In this document: positions 51,008 to 60,505 of the stretch, piece after piece
Numbering within the stretch: the first letter of the stretch is position 1
Layout of the letters: the number at the start of each line of letters is the position of its first letter
Assembly (NCBI RefSeq): GCF_900232945.1
Contig: NZ_OCTU01000001.1
Coordinates: forward strand, 369,613 to 433,612
DNA: 64,000 nucleotides
Origin: Urinicoccus timonensis
GTDB taxonomy: Bacteria; Bacillota; Clostridia; Tissierellales; Peptoniphilaceae
Reading direction: 5' to 3'
Program-made: the position numbers and the translations under genes
Notes under the pieces: model-generated
What the model was told of the DNA's origin: nothing
The model's database searches: none
The model's input: only the letters and a program-made list of their open reading frames with translations

Positions 51008-52663
51008 TTAACCTAACAATTTCTTCAGGGTATGGTAGAGCATTTCAGGAATTACCCTAAAGGTGTATTCCATATCTACCCTTTCTGTAACCTTGTGTCC
51101 ATCATAACCGATGGTACCCATGTTAATTACAGGAACATTAATCTTTTTCACAGCTTCTGTTGGATGGATATACTTACTTCCCCAAGAAGGCATATTCTTT
51201 TCTAGAGCCTTCAAGCCTTCTTCGTCATCATCAATTTTCATAAAGGATGAATCTGAAATAAATGGATAGAAGTATTTTGTATAGATTTTCTTATCATAGT
51301 CTTTTTGAACCAGTTCAATACTTTCTTTGACTGCTTGGACTAGTTTCTTTTCGCCTTCATCCTTGCCAGTTATTTCTATTGGAGCTGAATAAATAGATCC
51401 AAAGTAAATAATGATTGCTGGAGACTTATCATCTACCCAGTGGTCCCAAATCCATTCAATCACACGGTTACTGAATAATCTCAGGTCTAAATCGTGTTCT
51501 TCTTGGTGGAGGTCTTGGGTGAACTTTTCATAGGCTTCTGTAAATTCTGGTCCCTTTGCCTTTTCTACCTCATCATAGAGTTCTTGGAAGGTATATACTC
51601 TTGTCTTCCAGGGTCTTGGTTCATAGTCTAGACCTTTAAGTTGGCAGAATTTTTTGTAGTTGGCATTGATGTCATCAATAACCTGGTCGAAGGACCGAAT
51701 GGCTACTTGTTTGACATTGTCCATAACTTGTTTAGGACTCATGGCATGGGTGAAATAGTTGAAATATCCATAAGCGGATAGGGCAGTTTGAACTGTATAG
51801 CCTACCTTGGTGTCCGATTGTTTCAAGCCCATGGGTGGAATTGTGACTTCATTTTGCGCTTCATCACATAGGTCTGTGTTCAAGTTCATTTGCTTGGTAA
51901 TTTCCGCCATAATTTGGTTGGGGTCCAATCCTCCAAAGGCTTCTCCAACGTGGGTTTCTTTCCCGTATACATAGAAGCCTGGAAGTAGTTTTCCAATAGT
52001 TCCCAAATAGACGTTTCTACTTTCGTTGTCTTGATCGTTTGGAATGGAATAGTCGGCATTGATAGCTGCAATATATTCTAGGTTGAATTTTTCTTTCCAT
52101 TCATCAAAAACGGATAGGGCACTGATGATTCCATGAGAGTTATCTTCTTCATCGCACTCTCCCACATGGACTAAGTTTCCATCTAGCTCTTCAGGGTGTT
52201 TGGAAAAGTAGTCCATAATGGCCATGTGACCTGCCACACCACTCTTCATATCTAGAGATCCCCGGCCAAATAGGTAGTTTCCGCTTTCAATATCTTCTCT
52301 TACCTTGTCAGATACCTTGATTTGCTTAAACTTTTCCAAGAGGGCATCTGCATCAAAGGCAATGTCTTTAAAGTCATGGTAGTCATCCACACCTACTGTG
52401 TCGATGTGGCCCAAGAGGATAATGGTTTTGTTGCTATTTCCCTTGGTTCCACGAACAAGACTAATACAGTTGTGGCGATCTATGGGGTCATTAATTGTTT
52501 TTTGTAGGACAACTTGGTCTGGATGCTCTTTGAAGTAGTCTAGAGATTGATAGAAATCATAGATATACTTGGCAACATTGCTTTCACCCGAATCCTTACG
52601 GACGATACTTTCAATGGCTACCATATCCTTGGTTAATTGTTTTACTTGGTCAAAAAAGTTCAT
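51008..52663 (-). CDS. rocB: RocB-like M20-family peptidase
   Basis: Encodes 551 residues, much longer than usual M20 enzymes and like RocB, an arginine-utilisation protein of unknown reaction. Metal-site motifs are LLGHIDTVG, FGRGSLDMKSGVAGH and GECDEEDNSHG. The start at 52663 follows AAAAGGAGG. It is the last gene of brnQ-amidohydrolase-GNAT-rocB. A role in hydrolysing an amino-acid conjugate is inferred. Confidence 0.88.
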   Translation of the reverse strand: MNFFDQVKQLTKDMVAIESIVRKDSGESNVAKYIYDFYQSLDYFKEHPDQVVLQKTINDPIDRHNCISLVRGTKGNSNKTIILLGHIDTVGVDDYHDFKDIAFDADALLEKFKQIKVSDKVREDIESGNYLFGRGSLDMKSGVAGHMAIMDYFSKHPEELDGNLVHVGECDEEDNSHGIISALSVFDEWKEKFNLEYIAAINADYSIPNDQDNESRNVYLGTIGKLLPGFYVYGKETHVGEAFGGLDPNQIMAEITKQMNLNTDLCDEAQNEVTIPPMGLKQSDTKVGYTVQTALSAYGYFNYFTHAMSPKQVMDNVKQVAIRSFDQVIDDINANYKKFCQLKGLDYEPRPWKTRVYTFQELYDEVEKAKGPEFTEAYEKFTQDLHQEEHDLDLRLFSNRVIEWIWDHWVDDKSPAIIIYFGSIYSAPIEITGKDEGEKKLVQAVKESIELVQKDYDKKIYTKYFYPFISDSSFMKIDDDEEGLKALEKNMPSWGSKYIHPTEAVKKINVPVINMGTIGYDGHKVTERVDMEYTFRVIPEMLYHTLKKLLG

Positions 52664-52710
52664 ATAGCCTCCTTTTTAGCTAGAAAGTTATAATCTGTCA
52701 TTAAAATAAG

Positions 52711-53235
52711 TTACTTGCTCTTTTGGCCTTCTTCAAAATCACGGCTCATATTGATTAAGGTGTCCCCATCAATTCGAAATACAGTCCAGTCTACCATATC
52801 TTCTGCATCTAAGCCCTTATAAAATTCATAGGATGGTGTGTTTGTATCCAGGCACCACCATTCAAAGCGCTTACAATTCCTAGAATGGGCCTTATGGGCT
52901 AGAAATTCTAACAATTTCTTTCCATAACCCCTGTTTCGATATTCTGGTTGGATATACAGGTCTTCTAGGTAGAGTCCTGGCCGTCCTTCAAAGGTAGAGA
53001 AGTTATAGAAGAATAGGGCAAATCCGATGGGCTCTCCATCTAATTCTGCCATAACAACATTGGCTGCCCCTTCATCAAAGACGGATTGCTCAATGATTTC
53101 TTCTGTGGCCTTAACTTCATGCAAAAATCCTTCATAGTCTGCCAAATCGCGAATAAATTGCACAATTTGTTTGGTGTCTTCTCGGTTTGCATCCCGAATG
53201 GTATATCCCTTTAATCCTGTTTCATGAACTGACAT
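52711..53235 (-). CDS. GNAT acetyltransferase, diamine (SSAT)-like
   Basis: Encodes 174 residues. The acetyl-CoA loop is QPEYRNRGYGKKLLEFL, and the SSAT-like segment LYLEDLYIQPEYR and late WTVFRIDGDTLINM support a diamine or thialysine N-acetyltransferase-like enzyme. I chose ATG 53235, five bases after AAGGAGG; the open frame goes 22 codons further up. A polyamine or lysine-like substrate would fit the amino-acid cluster, but this is inference. Confidence 0.8.
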   Translation of the reverse strand: MSVHETGLKGYTIRDANREDTKQIVQFIRDLADYEGFLHEVKATEEIIEQSVFDEGAANVVMAELDGEPIGFALFFYNFSTFEGRPGLYLEDLYIQPEYRNRGYGKKLLEFLAHKAHSRNCKRFEWWCLDTNTPSYEFYKGLDAEDMVDWTVFRIDGDTLINMSRDFEEGQKSK

Positions 53236-53245
53236 TTGGTCCTCC

Positions 53246-54844
53246 TTAATTCTTCTTGTAAACAGATTCTCCGTTGATAAAGGTTTCTTCAACCTTAACA
53301 TCCTTGATGTCCATTTTATCTATTGTAAAAATGTCTCGGTCTAAGATGATAAAGTCAGCTAAATAGCCAGGTTGAATCCGTCCCTTTATTTTTTCATTGC
53401 CTTCTGTATAGGCCCCTTCAATGGTGTAGCAGTCAATGGCATCTTCTACAGAAACTCGTTCGTTTGGATACAATCCACCTTCAGGCTCTCCATTAACTCT
53501 TTGGCGAGTAACGGCTGAATACATACAGGGGAAGGGGTTTAAGTCCTCTACAGGTGCGTCTGTAGAATAGGCAGTGTGGGCGCCTAAAACATTCTTCAGG
53601 GTATTGTGAGCATAGGATGTAGATGCTAATTCATCGCCAACCCGGTCTCTTACAGTCATAATGTCATACTCTAAAAAGATTGGTTGGTAGGTGACATTGA
53701 TATTTAACCTAGCAATTCTTTCTAGGAGTGGTCGATCTGTAATTTGTAAGTGGATGAGTCCATTCCGATTGGGGTTGTTTTCATGGTTGATTTTTTCATA
53801 GCTATCTACGACTCTTTTAGCCGCTTCATCCCCTATACAGTGGGTTACCACCCGGATGTTTTCTTGGTCTGCATAGGCACAGATTGAATCTACATACTCA
53901 TTGGTCATGGCTTCGATTCCCTTGGTCGAGGGGTCATCATTGTAGGGTTTGGACATGAGGGCTGTTCTAGCTCCTAAAGTTCCATCCTTGAAAAGTTTAA
54001 TGGCTCCTCTTTCATAGGTTTCATCATAGATTCCATCCCGTTTGTAAATCTTTTCAACATAGTCCTTAATCTTATCCAAATCTGTCAGGTTGAATTGGGG
54101 ATAGTAGCGTAGGGGAACCTTCTTTTCCATGTAGAGCTCTTCAATGGCCCCATGGATTGGATCCCAATGGTCTGCCATAAAGACGTCACAAGATTGGACA
54201 GAAGTTAATCCATTGACCAGGGCATGGTTAACCCCTGCAAGGAATTTTTCTTGGATATCTTCTTTTGTATCTTCAGGAACTATATTCCGGAGAATTTCTG
54301 TGGCTTTTTCTGCAAAAATTCCCAAGAGTTCTCCATTTTCATCCTTGTAGATTTCTCCGCCTTCAATGACTGTGTTTTCATCAATTCCCAGCATTTCTAG
54401 GGCCTTGGTGTTACAAGATAGAATGTGAACACAAACCCTTTCAGCGATGATAGGGATTTCAGTGGAAATTTTATCCAGGTCATGGCGGTTTACAAATCTT
54501 TTTTCACCTTCGACAAAGTAGTCTTGGTTCCATCCACGACCATAGATAAATTGAATCCCTTCATGGTCTTTTAGATAGTCCTTTCCTCTTTGGACCACCT
54601 CATCAATACTCTTAGAATTATAGAGTCTAAGTTGGATCAGTGTTTCTCCCATAGTTCTCAAGTGTAAATGGGAGTCAATAAGTCCCGGAAGAACTGTTTT
54701 TCCTCCCAGGTCTACTTCTTGGCCTGGAAGTTTTTTGATTTCTTCATTACTTCCAATATTTTTTATTTTTCCATCTTCAACAGCAAAAGCTTGGGCAAAA
54801 TTCCCCTTTTCAATATAGACTTTTCCATTTATATACTTTTTCAT
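53246..54844 (-). CDS. YtcJ-like metal-dependent amidohydrolase
   Basis: Encodes 532 residues of the amidohydrolase superfamily, YtcJ branch. The metal site is LPGLIDSHLHLRTMGE, with later motifs TLGARTALMS, VVTHCIGDEAA and STDAPVEDLNPF and the final GYLADFIILDRDIF. It probably hydrolyses an amide or N-acyl compound. It lies 39 bp downstream of brnQ in the same direction. Confidence 0.9.
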   Translation of the reverse strand: MKKYINGKVYIEKGNFAQAFAVEDGKIKNIGSNEEIKKLPGQEVDLGGKTVLPGLIDSHLHLRTMGETLIQLRLYNSKSIDEVVQRGKDYLKDHEGIQFIYGRGWNQDYFVEGEKRFVNRHDLDKISTEIPIIAERVCVHILSCNTKALEMLGIDENTVIEGGEIYKDENGELLGIFAEKATEILRNIVPEDTKEDIQEKFLAGVNHALVNGLTSVQSCDVFMADHWDPIHGAIEELYMEKKVPLRYYPQFNLTDLDKIKDYVEKIYKRDGIYDETYERGAIKLFKDGTLGARTALMSKPYNDDPSTKGIEAMTNEYVDSICAYADQENIRVVTHCIGDEAAKRVVDSYEKINHENNPNRNGLIHLQITDRPLLERIARLNINVTYQPIFLEYDIMTVRDRVGDELASTSYAHNTLKNVLGAHTAYSTDAPVEDLNPFPCMYSAVTRQRVNGEPEGGLYPNERVSVEDAIDCYTIEGAYTEGNEKIKGRIQPGYLADFIILDRDIFTIDKMDIKDVKVEETFINGESVYKKN

Positions 54845-54883
54845 AAATCTACCTTCCTTATTGGTTTATTTTCAAAATTCTTA

Positions 54884-56182
54884 TTAAGCTAATTCTTGAA
54901 CTCTGGGTTTTCCCTTGTAAAGGAAATAGCCTACAACCATTCCTATAATTGTAGGAACTAGCCAAGCAAAACCATATTCTCCTAAAGGCATAGATTTCAA
55001 AAATCCATCTAAAGCAGCAGACTTACTTACAATCACAATAGCATCTAAAAGACCAAATAGTGAGGATAAGGCAACTCCACCCTTATATACACCATCATTG
55101 GGGACTCTCTTATCAAAGATTCCTAAGAAGGTAATTACAATAAAGATTGGATATAAGAAGGCAAATAATGGAGTTACATAGTCAATTAATCCAGTTACTC
55201 CTTGGACGGACAAAATACAACATAAAACAGCAATTCCTGCAATCCAGGTCTTATATTTAATTTTATGGTTGGTTAATTCTTCTAAGAAGCTTGCAGCATT
55301 GGCTCCCAAGCCAACAGAAGTCGTTAGACAAGCTAGAGTAACAGCTCCACTTAATAACATTAAACCTACATTACCTAAAGCTCTACGAACAATTTCAATT
55401 AATAGGGTTGTTCTTTCTGCATCTAAAGTATATTCCGTTGACAAGGATGCTCCACCAAATACCAGGCCACCATAAACGATGAATAGACCGATGAAGGCTA
55501 CGATACAAGCAATATAAGTTCCTTTGCGGACGCTCTTGTCATCATATCCTTGGTCTTTAAGGGCTGAAATAAACATCCCACCACACAAGATACCAAGAGT
55601 TAAGTCCCCTGTTAAATATCCATTTAAAGTTGCTTCAACCAGTGGTTTTTCAACCTTTGGTGCTGCTTGTAGACCAATTGGATCTGTGACAACCTTAATG
55701 ATGATAATAACTAAAAGAATCAATAAGGCTGGAGTTAAATACTTACCAAGTTTATCAACAACACTTTCTTTTTTTCTTGCAAGAAGATAAAAAATAGCAA
55801 AGAAAATAACTGAAGATACAATAATTGGTACATTTCCTAGTAAGGGTTCAACTCCCATTTCATAGGTTGTGGCTGCACAACGAGGTAGGGTAGATCCCAG
55901 GGCTAAAAAAGTGTAGTTTATAAAAAAGAAAAATTGCATATAACGTTTGCCCAGGGGTTTCATAATCGTATCCATGCTCCCGCCGGAATTTAGAACACCA
56001 ACAACAGCAATAATAGGTAAAAATATTGCAGAAATAGTCATTCCTAGAATTCCTGCAGAAAAATTACTTCCTGTCATGACTCCAATATAGGGTGGGAAAA
56101 TTAGGTTCCCTGCTCCAAAATAAGTAGAAAATAAAGCGAATCCTACAATAATTCCTGATAATAATAAATTTTTATTCTTCAT
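54884..56182 (-). CDS. brnQ: Branched-chain amino acid transporter BrnQ
   Basis: Encodes 432 residues with about 12 membrane helices of the LIVCS family. FSTYFGAGNLIFPPYIGVMTGSNF is the BrnQ N-terminal motif. It imports leucine, isoleucine and valine with Na+ or H+. It is the first gene of a four-gene run to rocB. The start is preceded by AAGGAAGG. 56183-56373 is AT-rich with no clear operator. Confidence 0.92.
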   Translation of the reverse strand: MKNKNLLLSGIIVGFALFSTYFGAGNLIFPPYIGVMTGSNFSAGILGMTISAIFLPIIAVVGVLNSGGSMDTIMKPLGKRYMQFFFFINYTFLALGSTLPRCAATTYEMGVEPLLGNVPIIVSSVIFFAIFYLLARKKESVVDKLGKYLTPALLILLVIIIIKVVTDPIGLQAAPKVEKPLVEATLNGYLTGDLTLGILCGGMFISALKDQGYDDKSVRKGTYIACIVAFIGLFIVYGGLVFGGASLSTEYTLDAERTTLLIEIVRRALGNVGLMLLSGAVTLACLTTSVGLGANAASFLEELTNHKIKYKTWIAGIAVLCCILSVQGVTGLIDYVTPLFAFLYPIFIVITFLGIFDKRVPNDGVYKGGVALSSLFGLLDAIVIVSKSAALDGFLKSMPLGEYGFAWLVPTIIGMVVGYFLYKGKPRVQELA

Positions 56183-56373
56183 GTCTTTCCTTCCTTGTTT
56201 TATATAGTTTATTTTTTAGAAGCTCCAAACCTACCCTCCTTTCATCAACGCCATTTTCGTTTTAGTAAAGCGTTTTCTTCTATGCTTTCATAATAACATG
56301 TTTTCCATCTTTTATCTAGACCTAGTTTGTCTAACTTTTTCCTTTTAAACGATGTTCATTCCGGATTGTATGT

Positions 56374-56409
56374 AATAAAAAATAAGAGGCGACCTCAGTC
56401 ACCTCTTAT
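56374..56409 (-). terminator. Terminator of the purine permease gene
   Basis: ATAAGAGG (56382-56389) pairs with CCTCTTAT (56402-56409), with GAC/GTC inside, followed on the minus strand by TTTTTTATT. Confidence 0.85.
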
Positions 56410-56426
56410 CCAAAACTTCTCTTTAC

Positions 56427-57752
56427 TTAAAATACAAGTGGACTTAAATATCTCAGCAAGAAAACAAGGGCTAAGATATACATTACAACAGACACTTCCT
56501 TGGCCCGACCTGTAACAACCTTCATAATAACATAGGAGATCATTCCTACAGAAATCCCTTCTGCAATGGAATAAGCAAAAGGCATCATGGCAATGGTCAA
56601 GAAGGCTGGTACTGATTCAGTGTAGTCACTAAAGTCTATTTCAGTAATAGGGCTCATCATAAAGAGACCTACCATAATTAAGGCTGCAGCAGTTGCTTGG
56701 GGTGGCACAATAGAAAAGAGTGGGAATAGGAAGAGGGAGATAAAGAAGAAAAAGGCTGTAGACAAGGATGTTAAACCAGTCCGTCCTCCATCTGCTACTC
56801 CACTGGCAGATTCAACAAAGGTTGTAATCGTGGATGTTCCTAAAAGAGCTCCACAAATAGTCCCAATAGCATCTGATAAGAGGGCCTTGCTTACGCCAGG
56901 AAGGTTCCCATCTTCATCGATTAGGTCTGCCTTGGTTGCAACCCCTGTCAGGGTTCCTACAGTGTCAAAAATATCCACAAAAAGGAAGGTAAACATAACC
57001 GAGAACATGTCAAAGGTAAAGATGTTATCCCATTCCAAGTGGAAGGCCACGTCTTTAATGGATGGTGGCAGGGAGAAAAGACTTGCAACGCCTGGGAAGT
57101 GGGTCACTCCTGTAATCAAGGCAAGAACGGTTGAGATAATAATCCCATATAATAAGGCTCCCCGAACTTGCTTGGCTGTTAAGATGGCCATGGTAAATAA
57201 GGCTACAATGGCAATAAAACTTTCCTTGGTCAAAAGATCACCCATAGCCAGGTAGGTTGCTTCATTGGCTACAATTAGGCCTGAACTGGTAAAGCCAATC
57301 AAGGCAATAAAGAGGCCAATTCCTACGGATACTGCTTTTTTCAATGAATGTGGAATGGCTGTAAAGATGGCTTCCCGCACATTGAAAAAGGATAATAAAA
57401 TAAAAATAATACCTTCTAAAAATACAGCTGTTAGGGCAAAAGACCACTCATAGCCCATTCCTAGGCAAACAGTATAGGTGAAAAATGCGTTTAATCCCAT
57501 CCCTGCTGACAGGGCAAAGGGCATATTGGCATACAGTCCCATAAGTAGCATGGCGATAATGGATGCAAGGATAGTTGCCGTAAAGACGCCTCCCTTGTCC
57601 ATACCTGTTTGCGATAATAAATCCGGATTGACAATTAGGATGTAAGACATGGTCATAAATGTCGTTAACCCGGCCATAAACTCTGTTTTTACGTCAGTCT
57701 TATGGTGACTTAGTAAAAACTTCCGTTCAAAAAACGATTGATTGTTTTCCAA
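56427..57752 (-). CDS. Purine permease of the AzgA/NCS2 group
   Basis: Encodes 441 residues with about 12-14 membrane helices. TEFMAGLTTFMTMSYILIVNPDLLS at the N-terminus, FALSAGMGLNAFFTYTV and DIFDTVGTLTGVATKA are AzgA-type adenine/guanine/hypoxanthine permease marks. AGGAGGG precedes the ATG. It forms its own unit with a terminator on each side. I see no purine riboswitch upstream. Confidence 0.9.
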   Translation of the reverse strand: MENNQSFFERKFLLSHHKTDVKTEFMAGLTTFMTMSYILIVNPDLLSQTGMDKGGVFTATILASIIAMLLMGLYANMPFALSAGMGLNAFFTYTVCLGMGYEWSFALTAVFLEGIIFILLSFFNVREAIFTAIPHSLKKAVSVGIGLFIALIGFTSSGLIVANEATYLAMGDLLTKESFIAIVALFTMAILTAKQVRGALLYGIIISTVLALITGVTHFPGVASLFSLPPSIKDVAFHLEWDNIFTFDMFSVMFTFLFVDIFDTVGTLTGVATKADLIDEDGNLPGVSKALLSDAIGTICGALLGTSTITTFVESASGVADGGRTGLTSLSTAFFFFISLFLFPLFSIVPPQATAAALIMVGLFMMSPITEIDFSDYTESVPAFLTIAMMPFAYSIAEGISVGMISYVIMKVVTGRAKEVSVVMYILALVFLLRYLSPLVF

Positions 57753-57818
57753 TCTGATCCCTCCTTTTATTTGATACCTTTATTTTAGCACAAGCTTGTC
57801 TTTTTTAATAGGAAGGAT

Positions 57819-57858
57819 AAAAAAAGAGGAGGGAAGTTTGAACTTCCCCCTCTTCTTA
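57819..57858 (-). terminator. Terminator of the D-aminoacylase/M20/YfcC operon
   Basis: GAGGAGGGAAGTT (57826-57838) pairs with AACTTCCCCCTC (57841-57852) with a small mismatch, T7 on the minus strand. It lies 14 bp after the yfcC stop. Confidence 0.88.
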
Positions 57859-57871
57859 TAAATTATCTATT

Positions 57872-59269
57872 TTATGCTAAATGGATACTAGCAGCAATTG
57901 CTACAAAAACGCAGGCAAGGAGAACCCATACCAGGATAATAGGCCAGACAAATTTAACCCATTTTTCAAAGTCAATTTTTGCAACAGATAAACTTGCAAG
58001 GAGTGATCCCCCTGTTGGTATGATTGAGTTTGAAATCCCATCTCCTAGGTGGAAGGCCAAAACAGCAGTTTGTCTTGAGATTCCCACTAAGTCTGATAGG
58101 GGTGTCATAATAGGCATTGTTGTTGCAGCTTGACCACTTCCAGATGGAATAAAGAAGTTTAAGACCAATTGGAAGAGGAACATAAATACCGCTGAAATAG
58201 ATCTTGGTACTAATTGAATTAATTGAGATACAGCATGAACAATTGTGTAAAGAATTTGACCATCATTTAACACAACTAGTATACTCCGTGCTACACCAAC
58301 TACCAAGGCGCCCATAGCCATATCTTTAGCTCCATCAATAAAGGTGACGGCTATTTGAGAAGGTGTCATCTTGGCAATAAAACCACTAATAATTCCTAGC
58401 CCTAAAAAGACACCAACAATTTCATTGATGTAAAAGCCTAATTTAATAACACCGTAAACCACAATTCCAATGGCTATTAGGAATAAGCAAATTACAATAA
58501 CGTGAGTTCTAGTAAAGTTTCCTACATTTTCAACACTTTGAATTTCTTCTGCTTCACTTTGTTCTAATTCATAACAGTAACTCTTTGTAGGATCCTTCCG
58601 AACTTTTTTCGCGTACTTTAGAACCATATATATGGTAGCAGCGTTAAAAACAGCCCATATAATTAACCGATACCACATGGCTGAAAACAAGGGAAGTTCA
58701 GCAATACTTTGGGCAACCCCAACAGTAAAGGGGTTCATAAATCCTGAGTTGAAACCTACTGCAGCCCCTAAAAAGATAATTGCCGTCCCTACCATGGCAT
58801 CATAGCCCAAACTCCTGGACAGCAAGATGCCTATGGGTATAAATATAATACACTCTTCACTTAAGCCTACAGTCCCTCCTAAGATTGAAAAAAGAACGAT
58901 GATAACTGGGACAATTAAAGTTGGATAATTCTCCAATTTCTTTGCTAAATTTCCAACTCCAACTTCTAGGGCTCCTGTTTTTGTTATGATGGCAAAAGAG
59001 CCGCCCAAAATAAAGATGAAGAAGGATATTTCTGCTGCTTCTTGCAATCCTCTTGGGATGGAAGTTAATAATTGCATTATAGTAACAGGTGTTTGTTCAA
59101 CATAGTGGTAGGTGCTGGGATCAACAACTGTCCGGTCGCCAATTTGTACCGTATCATAAGTACTGGCTGGAATAATATAAGACAAAATTGCAATCAAGAT
59201 TGTAAGACCGACTAAAATGACATAGGTGTGTGGAACTTTAAATAGTTTTTTCTTTTTTGTTGTGTTCAT
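57872..59269 (-). CDS. YfcC-family membrane transporter
   Basis: Encodes 465 residues with about 12 hydrophobic helices. FFIPSGSGQAATTMPIMTPLSDL and FHLGDGISNSIIPTGGSLLASL are YfcC/DcuC-like motifs, with the start VPHTYVILVGLTILIAILSYIIPA typical. This family carries dicarboxylates or basic amino acids. Genes upstream (N-acyl hydrolases) suggest it imports or exchanges their amino-acid substrate. It is the last gene of the operon. Confidence 0.87.
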   Translation of the reverse strand: MNTTKKKKLFKVPHTYVILVGLTILIAILSYIIPASTYDTVQIGDRTVVDPSTYHYVEQTPVTIMQLLTSIPRGLQEAAEISFFIFILGGSFAIITKTGALEVGVGNLAKKLENYPTLIVPVIIVLFSILGGTVGLSEECIIFIPIGILLSRSLGYDAMVGTAIIFLGAAVGFNSGFMNPFTVGVAQSIAELPLFSAMWYRLIIWAVFNAATIYMVLKYAKKVRKDPTKSYCYELEQSEAEEIQSVENVGNFTRTHVIVICLFLIAIGIVVYGVIKLGFYINEIVGVFLGLGIISGFIAKMTPSQIAVTFIDGAKDMAMGALVVGVARSILVVLNDGQILYTIVHAVSQLIQLVPRSISAVFMFLFQLVLNFFIPSGSGQAATTMPIMTPLSDLVGISRQTAVLAFHLGDGISNSIIPTGGSLLASLSVAKIDFEKWVKFVWPIILVWVLLACVFVAIAASIHLA

Positions 59270-59317
59270 CTTTCTCTCCTTATTTAAGTATATAGATTTT
59301 ATTAGGCCACTTATTTA

Positions 59318-60505
59318 TTATGCATGGGGCACAATAAGTCCTTTTTTCACATTTTCTTGATACTCTTCTTTAATCTCCCCAAGTAGTTGACTATCTGTAA
59401 TTACTCGGTATCCGCAATAGGCTAAGATTGAAACAATTTCTGCCATTTTATTATAGGCATAGTCTGTCTTTGTTGCTTGGGCAAATTCTCTTGTGTGGCC
59501 TGGGATTTTATGGTCTGCAATAGGAAAATATCCATGAATGCAGGGGATTTCATGAGATACATTTCCAGCATCCAAGCTTCCCATTTCTTCATTGCCTGGT
59601 TTAATTTCATCTTCTGTAAAAAGGGAAATCCCTTCTTTAAATACTTGATTTAACCTTTCATTTGTTACTAGATCATCATAGGGAGGTTCAAATTCATCTT
59701 GCTTAAGGGTGCACCCTGTAGCCACGGCTCCTGCTTGAGCGCATTGGATTACTTTTTCCACCAATTCATTAAGATATTTCTTTGTCCTTGCTCTGACATA
59801 GAATTCACCCCTTGAAAAATCAGGAACAATATTTGCGGCTTCCCCACCATTTCTGATAATTCCATGAATCCGTGCACTGGATAAGATATGTTCCCTTAAG
59901 GCATTGATATTATTAAAAGTTAAGATTAAGGCATCTAGAGCATTCACTCCCTTTTCCGGATTAGAAGCTGCATGGGCTGTTTTTCCAAAAAACTCAAAGG
60001 CAATAGGTTGAATAGCTAAGCTCCTTGAACTCAAAATATAGTTTGTATCCGGATGGGCCATAATCGCTACATCCATGTCCTTAAAAACACCCTCTTTGGC
60101 CATTTCCACCTTGGCTCCACAAGTTTCCTCAGCAGGAGTCCCTAGTAAAACAACTTTTCCTCCAATCTCATCTGAAAGGTATCTCAAAACAATAGCTGCC
60201 CCTGTACTGACCGTTCCTAGCATATTATGGCCACAGCCATGGCCAATTTCAGGTAGGGCATCATATTCTGCCATATAGCAGACAACGGGCCCCTCTTTCT
60301 TGGACTCATATACAGCTTTAAAAGCAGTATCTAAACCCACAAGACCTTCTTCTATTTTAAAGCCGTGTTCTTTTAGTAACTTGCAATGGGCATCGCAGGC
60401 AAACTTTTCATTAAAAGCTGTCTCTGGATGTTCAAAGATTGAATCACTGAGCTCTCTTAAAGAAGCATGAATTGTTTTTTCAATCTCTATAATTTTTTCC
60501 TTCAT
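59318..60505 (-). CDS. M20-family amidohydrolase (AbgB-like)
   Basis: Encodes 395 residues. Metal motifs are MAEYDALPEIGHGCGHN, GTPAEETCGAKVEMA and MAHPDTNY, with a central lid domain and MGSLDAGNVSHEIPCIHGYFP. AbgB and HipO-type enzymes cleave p-aminobenzoyl-glutamate or N-acyl amino acids. It overlaps the D-aminoacylase gene by 4 bp, so an N-acyl amino acid is a reasonable substrate. Confidence 0.88.
   Translation of the reverse strand: MKEKIIEIEKTIHASLRELSDSIFEHPETAFNEKFACDAHCKLLKEHGFKIEEGLVGLDTAFKAVYESKKEGPVVCYMAEYDALPEIGHGCGHNMLGTVSTGAAIVLRYLSDEIGGKVVLLGTPAEETCGAKVEMAKEGVFKDMDVAIMAHPDTNYILSSRSLAIQPIAFEFFGKTAHAASNPEKGVNALDALILTFNNINALREHILSSARIHGIIRNGGEAANIVPDFSRGEFYVRARTKKYLNELVEKVIQCAQAGAVATGCTLKQDEFEPPYDDLVTNERLNQVFKEGISLFTEDEIKPGNEEMGSLDAGNVSHEIPCIHGYFPIADHKIPGHTREFAQATKTDYAYNKMAEIVSILAYCGYRVITDSQLLGEIKEEYQENVKKGLIVPHA

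Noticed and set aside
57753..57870. Purine riboswitch before the AzgA-type permease
   Set aside because: The gap is filled by the yfcC terminator and a short promoter region; no aptamer core is visible.
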